Assembly: GCA_964397665.1 (NCBI GenBank)
Contig: CAYNJW010000001.1
Span: 1 to 55,687 of the forward strand
Length of the DNA: 55,687 nucleotides
Origin: CAYNJW01 sp964397665
Lineage (GTDB): Archaea; Nanobdellota; Nanobdellia; Pacearchaeales; GW2011-AR1
Direction of reading: 5' to 3'
The position numbers were made by a program, and so were the translations under genes. Numbering within the stretch: the stretch's first letter is position 1; each line of letters opens with the position of its first letter. Below the pieces are notes generated by a model. That model was not told the origin of the DNA. It searched no databases and saw nothing but the letters and a program-made list of their open reading frames with translations. Positions 32,647 through 39,686 of the stretch are shown piece by piece.

Positions 32647-32827
32647 AATTTTCTTTATTTTTGAGGTTTTATAAATGTTTATAGTTTTAAGTTAGTTTGA
32701 TTTCTAATAATTAATCAATAAAGAAATTAAATTAAAGAGAACAAATAAAAAAAGTTTTTAATAAAATTTAGAGTAACAAGATTTTTCTTTAAACTCCTAA
32801 AAAGAGATAACTTATATTTTTAAATTA

Positions 32828-33100
32828 ATGATTATAAAACTCTTCATGGATGGGTTTCCAAGATATTATAATGTTCCAGGAGTTCAGGAAGAATTTCATG
32901 TTTTAATTTATAAAGATAATTCTATTAGTATTCGTTGTGATGGTCTTATAGAAAAAACATTCCCTTCCCTAAAATCAGATAGCTTAGCAAGGAATTTTGT
33001 GGAAGAATACATCCTTGAGTATCTTTCAGATTTAGGGGATAAAAAAGGAGAATTTGGAGATTCAAGAGGCTGGTTAGAAAAGTATCTTGTAGAAGAATAA
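32828..33100 (+). CDS. Hypothetical small protein
   Basis: A 90-residue soluble protein starting MIIKLFMDGFPRYYNVPGVQ, acidic at the C-terminus (WLEKYLVEE). The ATG is preceded by TTATATTTTTAAATTA, a TATA-like tract. No family recognised. Convergent with the gene ending at 33102, nearly touching. Confidence 0.55.
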   Translation: MIIKLFMDGFPRYYNVPGVQEEFHVLIYKDNSISIRCDGLIEKTFPSLKSDSLARNFVEEYILEYLSDLGDKKGEFGDSRGWLEKYLVEE

Positions 33101-33101
33101 T

Positions 33102-33875
33102 TTATTCACAAATAGATTTTTTTAAATTCTTAAGTCGTATAAGATTTTTCCCAGTTTCTTCAAGAAAAAATTCTTCAGCTTTCAGAGGTTTTTTATTAAC
33201 AATTTTTATCTTGAATTTTATTTTATGATATTTTCTTTCAATTCTTTCAAAATCTCCAAGAAGAGAATAAATCGCAGGACAATTTATTTTTTTGAATTTA
33301 GTTTCAATTAAATAATCATAAACCTTAAGGAATTCCCTATCAAGAACTTCAGATATCTTTTCAACAAAATTTGAAAGTTGTATTTTTTCTTTTTTTCTTT
33401 TTGTGTTTTTTTGTAAAATTAATGTTTCTCGAGGGACTTTTAAAAATTTATCAGGTAAAAGTTTATAGTACTCTATAGATTTCTTTTTTAAGATAATTGC
33501 AAGACTTTTATTTATTTTTAATTTCCTAATTATTTTAGGATTTTTATGGTAAAAGTCAATAAAGTCCAATAAACAATAATCAAATGCCTTTCTAGTTTTT
33601 TGAAGAATTTCACAAATAGAATCAATTTTTTGATTTTTCTTTTCTGAAGATATTTTTATTTTTAACGGAAGTTTATGATATCTTAAGCATAAAAAATTTA
33701 AATATTCAAGTTCTTCTCCAAGTTTTTCAGAATTAATTTCTTTAAATTGATAAAGGAAATCAACAAAATCTAAAAAGATATTTTCTAGGGAGATTCTTAA
33801 TTCCATTAATAGACGGAGATAGACTTCGCTTTCTTCGGAGTTAACCCCTAAGAAGATATTGTTAATTTTAACCAT
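33102..33875 (-). CDS. Hypothetical helical protein
   Basis: A 257-residue protein, highly alpha-helical with many Lys, Ile, Leu, Phe and Glu, without membrane segments. It seems to have two similar halves: LRYHKLPLKIKI (about residues 70-81) and RKYHKIKFKIKI (about 214-225) both follow Y-H-K-x-x-(L/F)-K-I-K-I. This suggests an internal duplication. Function unknown. It is divergent from ftsZ with about 120 bp between. Confidence 0.6.
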   Translation of the reverse strand: MVKINNIFLGVNSEESEVYLRLLMELRISLENIFLDFVDFLYQFKEINSEKLGEELEYLNFLCLRYHKLPLKIKISSEKKNQKIDSICEILQKTRKAFDYCLLDFIDFYHKNPKIIRKLKINKSLAIILKKKSIEYYKLLPDKFLKVPRETLILQKNTKRKKEKIQLSNFVEKISEVLDREFLKVYDYLIETKFKKINCPAIYSLLGDFERIERKYHKIKFKIKIVNKKPLKAEEFFLEETGKNLIRLKNLKKSICE

Positions 33876-33995
33876 GAATTAAAGAATCTTTATTACTTTA
33901 TATTAATTATTGTGATAGAATTATTTTTAAAGACAAGATAAAAGAAAATACTTCATCACATATATTTTTATAAACTGAAAATATTTAATTATTGT

Positions 33996-35081
33996 ATGAA
34001 TGAATTTCAAGAAGTAACAAGTAATTCAAATAGGGAGATAGATAGAGAACTAGAAGAGTTATTAAAAAAGCAGAATGCAAGAATAAAAGTAATTGGTGTT
34101 GGAGGAGCTGGAGGAAATACTGTTTCAAGAATGAGAGAGATAGGAATAAAAGGTGGAGAGATTATCGCTATAAATACTGATGCTCAAGATTTATTATACT
34201 CTAACGCTGATAAAAAGATTTTAATTGGAAGAGAAATAGCACAAGGTCTTGGTGCAGGAAGTAATCCACGAGTTGGAGCAGAAGCAGCAAGAGAACAGGC
34301 TCAAGAAATAAAGAAGTCTTTGCAAAATTCAGATATGGTTTTTATTACATGTGGTCTTGGTGGCGGAACAGGAACAGGGGCTGCACCAGTAGTTGCAGAG
34401 ATGGCTAAAAAAATGGGTGCTTTAACAATTGGGGTTGTAACACTCCCTTTCACCGTCGAGGGAAGAAAGAGAATTGAAAATGCAAACGAAGGTTTAGAAA
34501 GAATGGAATCTATTGTTGATACACTTATAGTAATACCTAATGATAAATTAGTGGAGCTTGCTCCAGATTTGCCACTTCCAACAGCATTCAGGGTAGCAGA
34601 TGAAATTTTAACTAATTCAGTAAAAGGAATTACAGAGTTAGTAACAAAGTCCGGATTAGTGAATTTAGATTTTGCAGATATTAGGGCAATAATGGTCAAT
34701 GGTGGAGTTGCTTTAATTGGTATGGGCGAAGGAGATTCATCAAATAGAGCAGAAGAAGCAGTTGAGAAAGCTTTGAATAATCCCTTATTAGATGTAGATA
34801 TATCAAACGGAAGCGGAGCATTAGTTAATGTTATTGGTGGTGAGGATTTACAATTAGAAGAGTATAGGGTAATTGTTGAAAAGATTGGATCTCATTTATC
34901 TCCAGAAGCAAAGTTAATCTCAGGTGCACAGATTTCTAAAGATCTAGATGGGTCATTGAGGGTTATGGTAATTATCACTGGTGTAAAATCTCCACAAATT
35001 TCCGGAGAGAGAAGACCTTTAGAAGAAATCAAAAGAAATGATATTGAAGGCGAATTAGGAATCGAGTTTATAGAAGAGTAA
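33996..35081 (+). CDS. ftsZ: Cell division GTPase FtsZ
   Basis: A 361-residue FtsZ. Nucleotide-binding parts: IKVIGVGGAGGNTVSRM, INTDAQDL, and the tubulin signature GLGGGTGTGAAPVVAEMAK. The T7 synergy loop is NLDFADIRAIMVNGG. It polymerises into the division ring. sepF, the likely membrane anchor, lies about 3 kb downstream at 38038. ftsZ heads the common archaeal block ftsZ-secE-spt5-uL11. A TATA-like TTTTTATAAACTG lies about 28 nt upstream of the ATG. Confidence 0.97.
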   Translation: MNEFQEVTSNSNREIDRELEELLKKQNARIKVIGVGGAGGNTVSRMREIGIKGGEIIAINTDAQDLLYSNADKKILIGREIAQGLGAGSNPRVGAEAAREQAQEIKKSLQNSDMVFITCGLGGGTGTGAAPVVAEMAKKMGALTIGVVTLPFTVEGRKRIENANEGLERMESIVDTLIVIPNDKLVELAPDLPLPTAFRVADEILTNSVKGITELVTKSGLVNLDFADIRAIMVNGGVALIGMGEGDSSNRAEEAVEKALNNPLLDVDISNGSGALVNVIGGEDLQLEEYRVIVEKIGSHLSPEAKLISGAQISKDLDGSLRVMVIITGVKSPQISGERRPLEEIKRNDIEGELGIEFIEE

Positions 35082-35188
35082 TCTTTTTATTTCTATTTAA
35101 ACAATTTAGAATATTTTTTAAATTAGATTAATGAATTAAAAGACTGATTAGAGAATAAGCTTAAAAACCCCTAAGAATTATAAAAAAT

Positions 35189-35362
35189 ATGGTAAAGTTA
35201 AATATGAAATCCCATTTTCTAAGATATAAACGTGTTTGGAGACTTCTTAAGAAACCAACGATGAAAGAGTTTAAAATGACGGCAATGGTTTCTGCAATAG
35301 GTCTTTTAATTATTGGAGCAATTGGGTTTATAATTAGTTTAATTATGAATTTGATTACTTAA
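35189..35362 (+). CDS. secE: Protein translocase subunit SecE (Sec61 gamma)
   Basis: A 57-residue protein, ATG at 35189-35191 and TAA at 35360-35362. It has an amphipathic, basic N-terminus with RYKRVWRLLKKPTMKEFKMT, the SecE hinge pattern, and one membrane helix (AIGLLIIGAIGFIISLIMNL). Length and position between ftsZ and spt5 are standard for archaea. It partners SecY (4144). Confidence 0.9.
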   Translation: MVKLNMKSHFLRYKRVWRLLKKPTMKEFKMTAMVSAIGLLIIGAIGFIISLIMNLIT

Positions 35363-35476
35363 GATTAATAATAAATTATTTATTTTAATTAATTTAACTA
35401 CACAAAACTTTAAAAACCCAAATTTGATAATATAATTATCTAATTCTTAGATTATTAAGACTTAGTTGGAACAAAC

Positions 35477-36115
35477 ATGGCATTTGGAGAAGATGAATTC
35501 GGATATTTGGAAGAGACAGAAAGCGAAGTAAAAGCTGACAAAGCTAAACAAGAAGCTTTACCTGCAATCACTTCAGTAAAGGAAGTTCCAGAAGAAGTTA
35601 AGGAAGTTCCAGAAGTTAAAGAAGTAGTGGAAGAAAAACAAGTAGAAGAAAAAGAAAAAGAATCAGTTATTTTTGCAGTTAAAGTTACAACAAAAAAAGA
35701 GATAAATGCTTTGGAATTAATTTCAGATAAAGTTAAGAAAAAAGATATTGAAGTTTATTCAATTGTTTGTCCACATGGTTTAAGAGGATATATATTTTTG
35801 GAAGCAAAAGACAGGGAAAATGCAGAAGAAGCAGTTTTCAATTTACCTTATGTTAGAGGAATTATTCCAAAAACTTTAGATTATTCAGAAATTCAATCAA
35901 TGGTTGAACCAGTTGCAGCAGATATTAAAATAGAAAAGAATGATATTGTTGAAATTATTTCTGAACCATTCAAAAAAGAAAAAGCAAAAGTTGTAAGAAT
36001 AGATAAAGCAAGAGAAGAAGCAGTAGTTTCTTTACTTAATGCAGTTGTTCCAATCCCAGTTACAGTAAAATTAGATAATATAAGAGTTATAAGAAGGGAG
36101 GAATTAGACGAATAG
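35477..36115 (+). CDS. spt5: Transcription elongation factor Spt5 (archaeal NusG)
   Basis: A 212-residue protein. The first about 65 residues form an acidic, low-complexity extension (repeats of KEVPE and VEEK). The NGN domain follows with VFNLPYVRGIIPKTLDYSEI, then a KOW domain near the end with NDIVEIISEPFKKEKAKVVR. Spt5 with Spt4 clamps RNA polymerase. The extension makes it longer than the usual about 150 residues. It is followed by uL11. Confidence 0.92.
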   Translation: MAFGEDEFGYLEETESEVKADKAKQEALPAITSVKEVPEEVKEVPEVKEVVEEKQVEEKEKESVIFAVKVTTKKEINALELISDKVKKKDIEVYSIVCPHGLRGYIFLEAKDRENAEEAVFNLPYVRGIIPKTLDYSEIQSMVEPVAADIKIEKNDIVEIISEPFKKEKAKVVRIDKAREEAVVSLLNAVVPIPVTVKLDNIRVIRREELDE

Positions 36116-36149
36116 TTAACTTTTTAAGCTAACTTCTAAATAGAAATCT

Positions 36150-36770
36150 ATGATAGTAAAATTATTGATTGATGGTGGAAACATGAAACCAGGTCCAGCA
36201 GTTGCTCAACAACTTGGTCCAATGGGTATCAACATGGGAAAAGTTATTTCTGATGTGAACGAAGCTTCAAAAGCTTTCAAAGGGATGCAAGTTCCTGTTC
36301 AATTAGATATTGATCCAAAGACAAAAGAAGTAGAGGTGAAAGTTTTATCCCCATCGGTTTCTGCTTTAATTAAGAAAGAATTAGGAATCGAACTTGCATC
36401 AGGAGATAGAAGAAAGTTTAAAGCAGGAAATTTAGCAATAGAACAAGTAATTTCAATTACAAAGCAGAAGTATTCAGGAATGCTTGCAAATAATTTAATG
36501 AATGCAGTGAAATCTGTTATTGGCTCTTGTTTGTCTTTGGGAGTTTTAATTGAAAATAAAGACCCTAAAGAAGTTTTAGAAGAAATTCAAGAAGGAAAAT
36601 ATAAAGAAGAAATTGAATCTGAAAAGACTGAAGTTGATTCAGAAAAAGCAGAGAAGATTAAAGAATATTTTGCAGAGATTAATAAGATGCAAGAAGAAGA
36701 AAAGAAGAAAGAAGCTGAAGCAGAAAAAGTAGCTGCAGAAAAAGCAGCTAAAAAAGCAGCAGCAGTTTAA
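36150..36770 (+). CDS. rpl11p: 50S ribosomal protein uL11
   Basis: A 206-residue uL11. The N-terminal domain shows LLIDGGNMKPGPAVAQQLGP followed by MGINMGKVISDVNEASKAFK; the RNA-binding C-terminal domain includes VKSVIGSCLSLGVLIENKDP. The last about 45 residues are an Ala/Glu/Lys-rich tail, longer than normal for archaea (about 160 residues). It is the end of the ftsZ-secE-spt5-uL11 block and is followed by tRNA-Pro. Confidence 0.95.
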   Translation: MIVKLLIDGGNMKPGPAVAQQLGPMGINMGKVISDVNEASKAFKGMQVPVQLDIDPKTKEVEVKVLSPSVSALIKKELGIELASGDRRKFKAGNLAIEQVISITKQKYSGMLANNLMNAVKSVIGSCLSLGVLIENKDPKEVLEEIQEGKYKEEIESEKTEVDSEKAEKIKEYFAEINKMQEEEKKKEAEAEKVAAEKAAKKAAAV

Positions 36771-36808
36771 GATTAAAGTTATAAACCCTTCATGTTAAAA
36801 TAACATAA

Positions 36809-36881
36809 GGGGCCATGGTCTAGCTTGGCATGATTCGAGGTTTGGGACTTCGCGACCGCGGTTCGAATCCGCGTGGCCCCA
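36809..36881 (+). tRNA. tRNA-Pro (anticodon UGG)
   Basis: The acceptor stem GGGGCCA pairs with TGGCCCC, discriminator A at 36881. The anticodon arm is CGAGG-TTTGGGA-CTTCG (one G-T pair), anticodon TGG. The T arm is CGCGG-TTCGAAT-CCGCG. No intron, CCA not encoded. A 62-bp sequence that begins with its last bases is repeated once downstream (see repeat). Confidence 0.94.
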
Positions 36882-37041
36882 TAGGTCAAAGCGGATGAGA
36901 ATCGAATTCCGAGTAATTCGCTTCGAGCAAAACAAAGAAACTCAAAATATGTTTGCGAAATGCAAATTACGAGAGTGGACCATAGGTCAAAGCGGATGAG
37001 AATCGAATTCCGAGTAATTCGCTTCGAGCAAAACAAAGAAA
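36879..37041 (+). repeat. 62-bp direct repeat starting at the 3' end of tRNA-Pro
   Basis: Copy 1 is at 36879-36940 and copy 2 at 36980-37041, identical over 62 bp and offset by 101 bp. Copy 1 begins in the tRNA acceptor end; copy 2 is preceded by GTGGA, echoing the tRNA's GTGGC. Inside each copy CGAATT and AATTCG can pair, with GAA/TTC extending the stem. Between copies TTTGC-GAAAT-GCAAA forms another hairpin. The block is more GC-rich than its surroundings. It could be a remnant of integration at the tRNA or a tandem duplication. Confidence 0.85.
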
Positions 37042-37058
37042 TAAGAAAACAAAAAACA

Positions 37059-37268
37059 ATGGGAGTAAAACGAAAAAAAATAGGAGCAGCAGGAAGATTT
37101 GGAGCTGGTTATGGCCGTCCTAAACTTAGATTAATCGCTGTTGAAAAGAAACAAAGAGTAAAGCAAGAATGTCCTTTTTGTAAAGGAAGGGCTAAAAGAT
37201 TAGCAAATGGAATTTGGGAATGTCAAAAATGTAAAAAGAAATTTACTGGAGGTACATATTACCTATAA
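37059..37268 (+). CDS. rpl37ae: 50S ribosomal protein eL43
   Basis: A 69-residue zinc-ribbon protein starting MGVKRKKIGAAGRFGAGYGR, the family opening. Four cysteines lie in CPFCKGRAKRLANGIWECQKC, giving C-x2-C and C-x2-C, followed by the typical KKKFTGGTYYL. The frame is open upstream to 36960, but that part is the tRNA-flank repeat, so the ATG at 37059 is taken. It begins the block eL43-rpoP-prefoldin beta. Confidence 0.93.
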   Translation: MGVKRKKIGAAGRFGAGYGRPKLRLIAVEKKQRVKQECPFCKGRAKRLANGIWECQKCKKKFTGGTYYL

Positions 37269-37298
37269 CTTTTTATAGGGAAAAAATATCTATTTATT

Positions 37299-37436
37299 AT
37301 GGCAGTTTACAAATGTTTCACATGCGGAAAAGAAATTAAATCTTTAGATTTAGAAAAAAGATTTGTTTGTCCTGAATGTGGTTCAAGAATATTTTTTAAA
37401 CCAAGAACTAAAATGAAAACTTTAAAAGCAGATTAA
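37299..37436 (+). CDS. rpoP: RNA polymerase subunit P (Rpo12)
   Basis: A 45-residue zinc protein, ATG at 37299-37301 and TAA at 37434-37436. It starts MAVYKCFTCGKEIKSLDLEK and has C-x2-C and C-x2-C motifs (CFTC, CPEC) followed by GSRIFFKPRTK, the classic archaeal RpoP pattern. Its stop overlaps the prefoldin ATG (TAATG). Confidence 0.93.
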   Translation: MAVYKCFTCGKEIKSLDLEKRFVCPECGSRIFFKPRTKMKTLKAD

Positions 37437-37822
37437 TGGAAAACGGAAACCCCTTTGGAGATTTAGACAAGGAAACACAAGTTAAAATTCAAGAGGCACA
37501 AATGATGGAGCAAGGATTTCAACAGATTATGCAACAGAAACAGATGTATAATATGGAATTAACAGAAACTGACTTTGCACTTAGTGAATTAGATAAGGCA
37601 GATGGAGATGTTTTCAAAATTGTAGGTGGACAAATAGTAATCAAATCAGATAAAAAAGTTTTAGTTGAAGAACTTAATAATAAGAAAGAACTTATGGCAA
37701 AAAGATTAGAAGATATTGATAAACAAGAAAAAGAATTTTCTGAAAAAATGGATACTTTAAGAAAAGAAATAATGGAGAGGATTACACCCCAAGAAGCTCC
37801 AAAAGAAGATAAAAAAGAATAG
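37436..37822 (+). CDS. pfdB: Prefoldin beta subunit
   Basis: A 128-residue coiled-coil protein with the beta-prefoldin plan: N-terminal helix, central hairpin around FKIVGGQIVIKSDKK, C-terminal helix with KKELMAKRLEDIDKQEKEFS. Prefoldin passes unfolded proteins to the thermosome. It is translationally coupled with rpoP, the usual archaeal order. Confidence 0.92.
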   Translation: MENGNPFGDLDKETQVKIQEAQMMEQGFQQIMQQKQMYNMELTETDFALSELDKADGDVFKIVGGQIVIKSDKKVLVEELNNKKELMAKRLEDIDKQEKEFSEKMDTLRKEIMERITPQEAPKEDKKE

Positions 37823-38003
37823 TTTGGTTAGTTTTTATTCAGTTTTAAGTAGTTTTTAGATAAGTATATTTTACTTTATTCAAATTTTTTATTTAGTTTC
37901 ATTTAATAATTCACAATTTTAATTAAAATACCTTTAAATCATTTTAAAGATAAATACTCTCAATTTAAACCAATTTCAAATTAATCAATGTTCTCAATCA
38001 CAC

Positions 38004-38017
38004 AAATATTTAAATAC
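38004..38017 (+). promoter_or_regulatory. TATA box upstream of sepF
   Basis: CAAATATTTAAATACC lies about 27 nt before the sepF ATG, a spacing expected for a leaderless transcript. The 215 bp between prefoldin beta and sepF is very AT-rich and shows no other gene. Confidence 0.45.
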
Positions 38018-38037
38018 CAAACAAAACAAAAGTATAT

Positions 38038-38415
38038 ATGAGATATAATCCATTTAAGAAAAGAGATACAGAAGAATCACCAGAGTTCATTGAGATAGAT
38101 TTAGAACAAGAGAAAACTTCTTCAAAAGTTTTGGTTAAAACATTTGTTCTTAGGGCTTATGAAGATATTAATCCAATTTTGAATTCTTTAAGAGAAGGTT
38201 ATACAATTGCAGTTATAGATATTAAAGTTCTTAAGTCTAAAGATGTAATTGAGTTAAAAAGAGCAATTTCAAAAATTAAGAAAACTGTTGAAGCTTTAGA
38301 AGGACAAATTGCAGGGTTTGGAGAAAACACAATTATTGCAACTCCTTCATTCGCTACTGTTCAAAAAGGTGTAGAAGTAGAAGCACCTAAAAAAGAAGAT
38401 TACGAAACTTTCTAA
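38038..38415 (+). CDS. sepF: SepF-like cell division protein
   Basis: A 125-residue protein. The N-terminal MRYNPFKKRDTE is short and basic, suited to membrane contact. The C-terminal domain (about 30-110) has KTFVLRAYEDINPILNSLRE, GYTIAVIDIKVL and VEALEGQIAGFGENTIIATP, matching archaeal SepF, the anchor of FtsZ in archaea lacking FtsA. The presence of ftsZ 3 kb upstream supports this. Confidence 0.88.
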   Translation: MRYNPFKKRDTEESPEFIEIDLEQEKTSSKVLVKTFVLRAYEDINPILNSLREGYTIAVIDIKVLKSKDVIELKRAISKIKKTVEALEGQIAGFGENTIIATPSFATVQKGVEVEAPKKEDYETF

Positions 38416-38455
38416 CTAACAGAAGTTATTTAACTATTAACTAACTAATTAATCT

Positions 38456-39184
38456 ATGTCTATTTATGATTTATTCGAGAAAAAAGATTTCTATGAAACC
38501 CTCCCTTTAAAGGTTTATGACAATTTATTGACAACGGAAAAAAAGGAAGTAAGAGATCATTTTGTTTATCAATCAAATTTAATTGAGGGAATTTCTTATT
38601 TTCCTTATGGGAAGACAATGTCTATAGAAGAATTAGAAAAATTTCAAAAAGAAGGACCTTTAGAAGTTCCGGTTTGGAATAATCACCTAAGGGCATTAGA
38701 TTATATATTTGATAATTTTTTAACAGATTCTTTGAATAATCTACACATAAGAAGAACACACAGAATTTTAACAAAAGATTTTGAGAAGGTTTCAAACCCG
38801 GGACAATATAGGAAAACAAATGTTAGCTTAGTTAAGACTAATGGTTTGTCTTTATTAAAAGCACAAGAGATTATAAGGAGATGTCCACCATTTGAAAAAA
38901 TCCAAAGTCTTATGAGATCTTATCAAAGAGATTTAGAAATTATAGAAAAATCAAAAGTAAAAACAAGAGAAAGATTATTATTGAATCATGCTTATTATGA
39001 ATGGATTCACCCACATATCGGTGGAAATGGCAGAAATGGAAGATTGGCTCTTTTATGGAATTCTTTAAGAAATCTTGACGAATTAATTTTAATTAAGGTT
39101 TCGAAGAGGAAAGAATATTATGATTACCTTAATGAACAAACATTTAGGTTTGATAAGAAACACAAAAGAATTCTTAAATCTTAG
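38456..39184 (+). CDS. Fic-domain protein (probable AMP-transferase) with its own inhibitory motif
   Basis: A 242-residue protein. The Fic active site is HPHIGGNGRNGR (residues 185-196), with catalytic His 185 and the anion-binding G-N-G-R; the supporting GQYR is at 116-119. An N-terminal SNLIEG (40-45) fits the (S/T)xxxE(G/N) inhibitory helix, so activity is probably autoregulated. Fic proteins transfer AMP to Ser, Thr or Tyr of target proteins; the target is unknown. It starts 40 bp after sepF and its 3' end overlaps a convergent gene by 11 bp. Confidence 0.9.
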   Translation: MSIYDLFEKKDFYETLPLKVYDNLLTTEKKEVRDHFVYQSNLIEGISYFPYGKTMSIEELEKFQKEGPLEVPVWNNHLRALDYIFDNFLTDSLNNLHIRRTHRILTKDFEKVSNPGQYRKTNVSLVKTNGLSLLKAQEIIRRCPPFEKIQSLMRSYQRDLEIIEKSKVKTRERLLLNHAYYEWIHPHIGGNGRNGRLALLWNSLRNLDELILIKVSKRKEYYDYLNEQTFRFDKKHKRILKS

Positions 39185-39542
39185 AAATACTAAATACTGT
39201 TTTCAAGGCAACAATAATTGTGGCAGGGATAAATAAAACAAGTAATGCAGATAAAATTGCATTTAACGAGGATACAATTGGAATTGTTGAAAGGTAAATT
39301 AAAGAATTTTGTCCAAGACCTGAGACGATAACTAAGCTAACTGACGCCCATAAGAAAGTAATGGTATCTTTATCACCGACGTTAAGAATACCAATAAAAA
39401 TTCCGATAACGGCAAGGATAATATAAGGTATATTGCTCGTAGAAGAATCAAGTGATTTTTGTAAAAGACCTAAAAGAACAGCCATCACAACACCAGTTAA
39501 GAAAGCATACGCACCTAACAAATTTTCTTTTGATTTTACCAT
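39174..39542 (-). CDS. Four-helix membrane protein, unknown
   Basis: A 122-residue protein with about four membrane segments (near 9-27, 36-54, 62-82 and 92-118) and almost no loops. No family motif recognised. It is convergent with and overlaps the Fic gene by 11 bp. TATA-like sequence lies upstream on its strand near 39565. Confidence 0.6.
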   Translation of the reverse strand: MVKSKENLLGAYAFLTGVVMAVLLGLLQKSLDSSTSNIPYIILAVIGIFIGILNVGDKDTITFLWASVSLVIVSGLGQNSLIYLSTIPIVSSLNAILSALLVLFIPATIIVALKTVFSISKI

Positions 39543-39686
39543 TTTTTTATTTACTCACAGTTTTTAATAGATTTATTATTATTTAAACCTTTTGTATTTG
39601 CCGTCGCTGTAACTCTAAAAAGGGAACTTAACATTTACAAAACAAAAATAGAAAACTTTATAAAGGTGTAATTATGAAGTTACAAC

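Noticed and set aside
36779..37036. Minus-strand 85-codon frame across tRNA-Pro and the repeat
   Set aside because: It lies on the antisense of a tRNA gene and its apparent internal similarity only reflects the 62-bp DNA repeat; no promoter or family support.
36881..37041. Box C/D guide RNA in the tRNA-Pro flank
   Set aside because: GGATGAGA resembles box C only loosely and no CUGA box D is present at a fitting distance.
36960..37058. N-terminal extension of eL43
   Set aside because: The in-frame sequence before 37059 is the tRNA-flank repeat; eL43 proteins begin at the MGVKRKK position.
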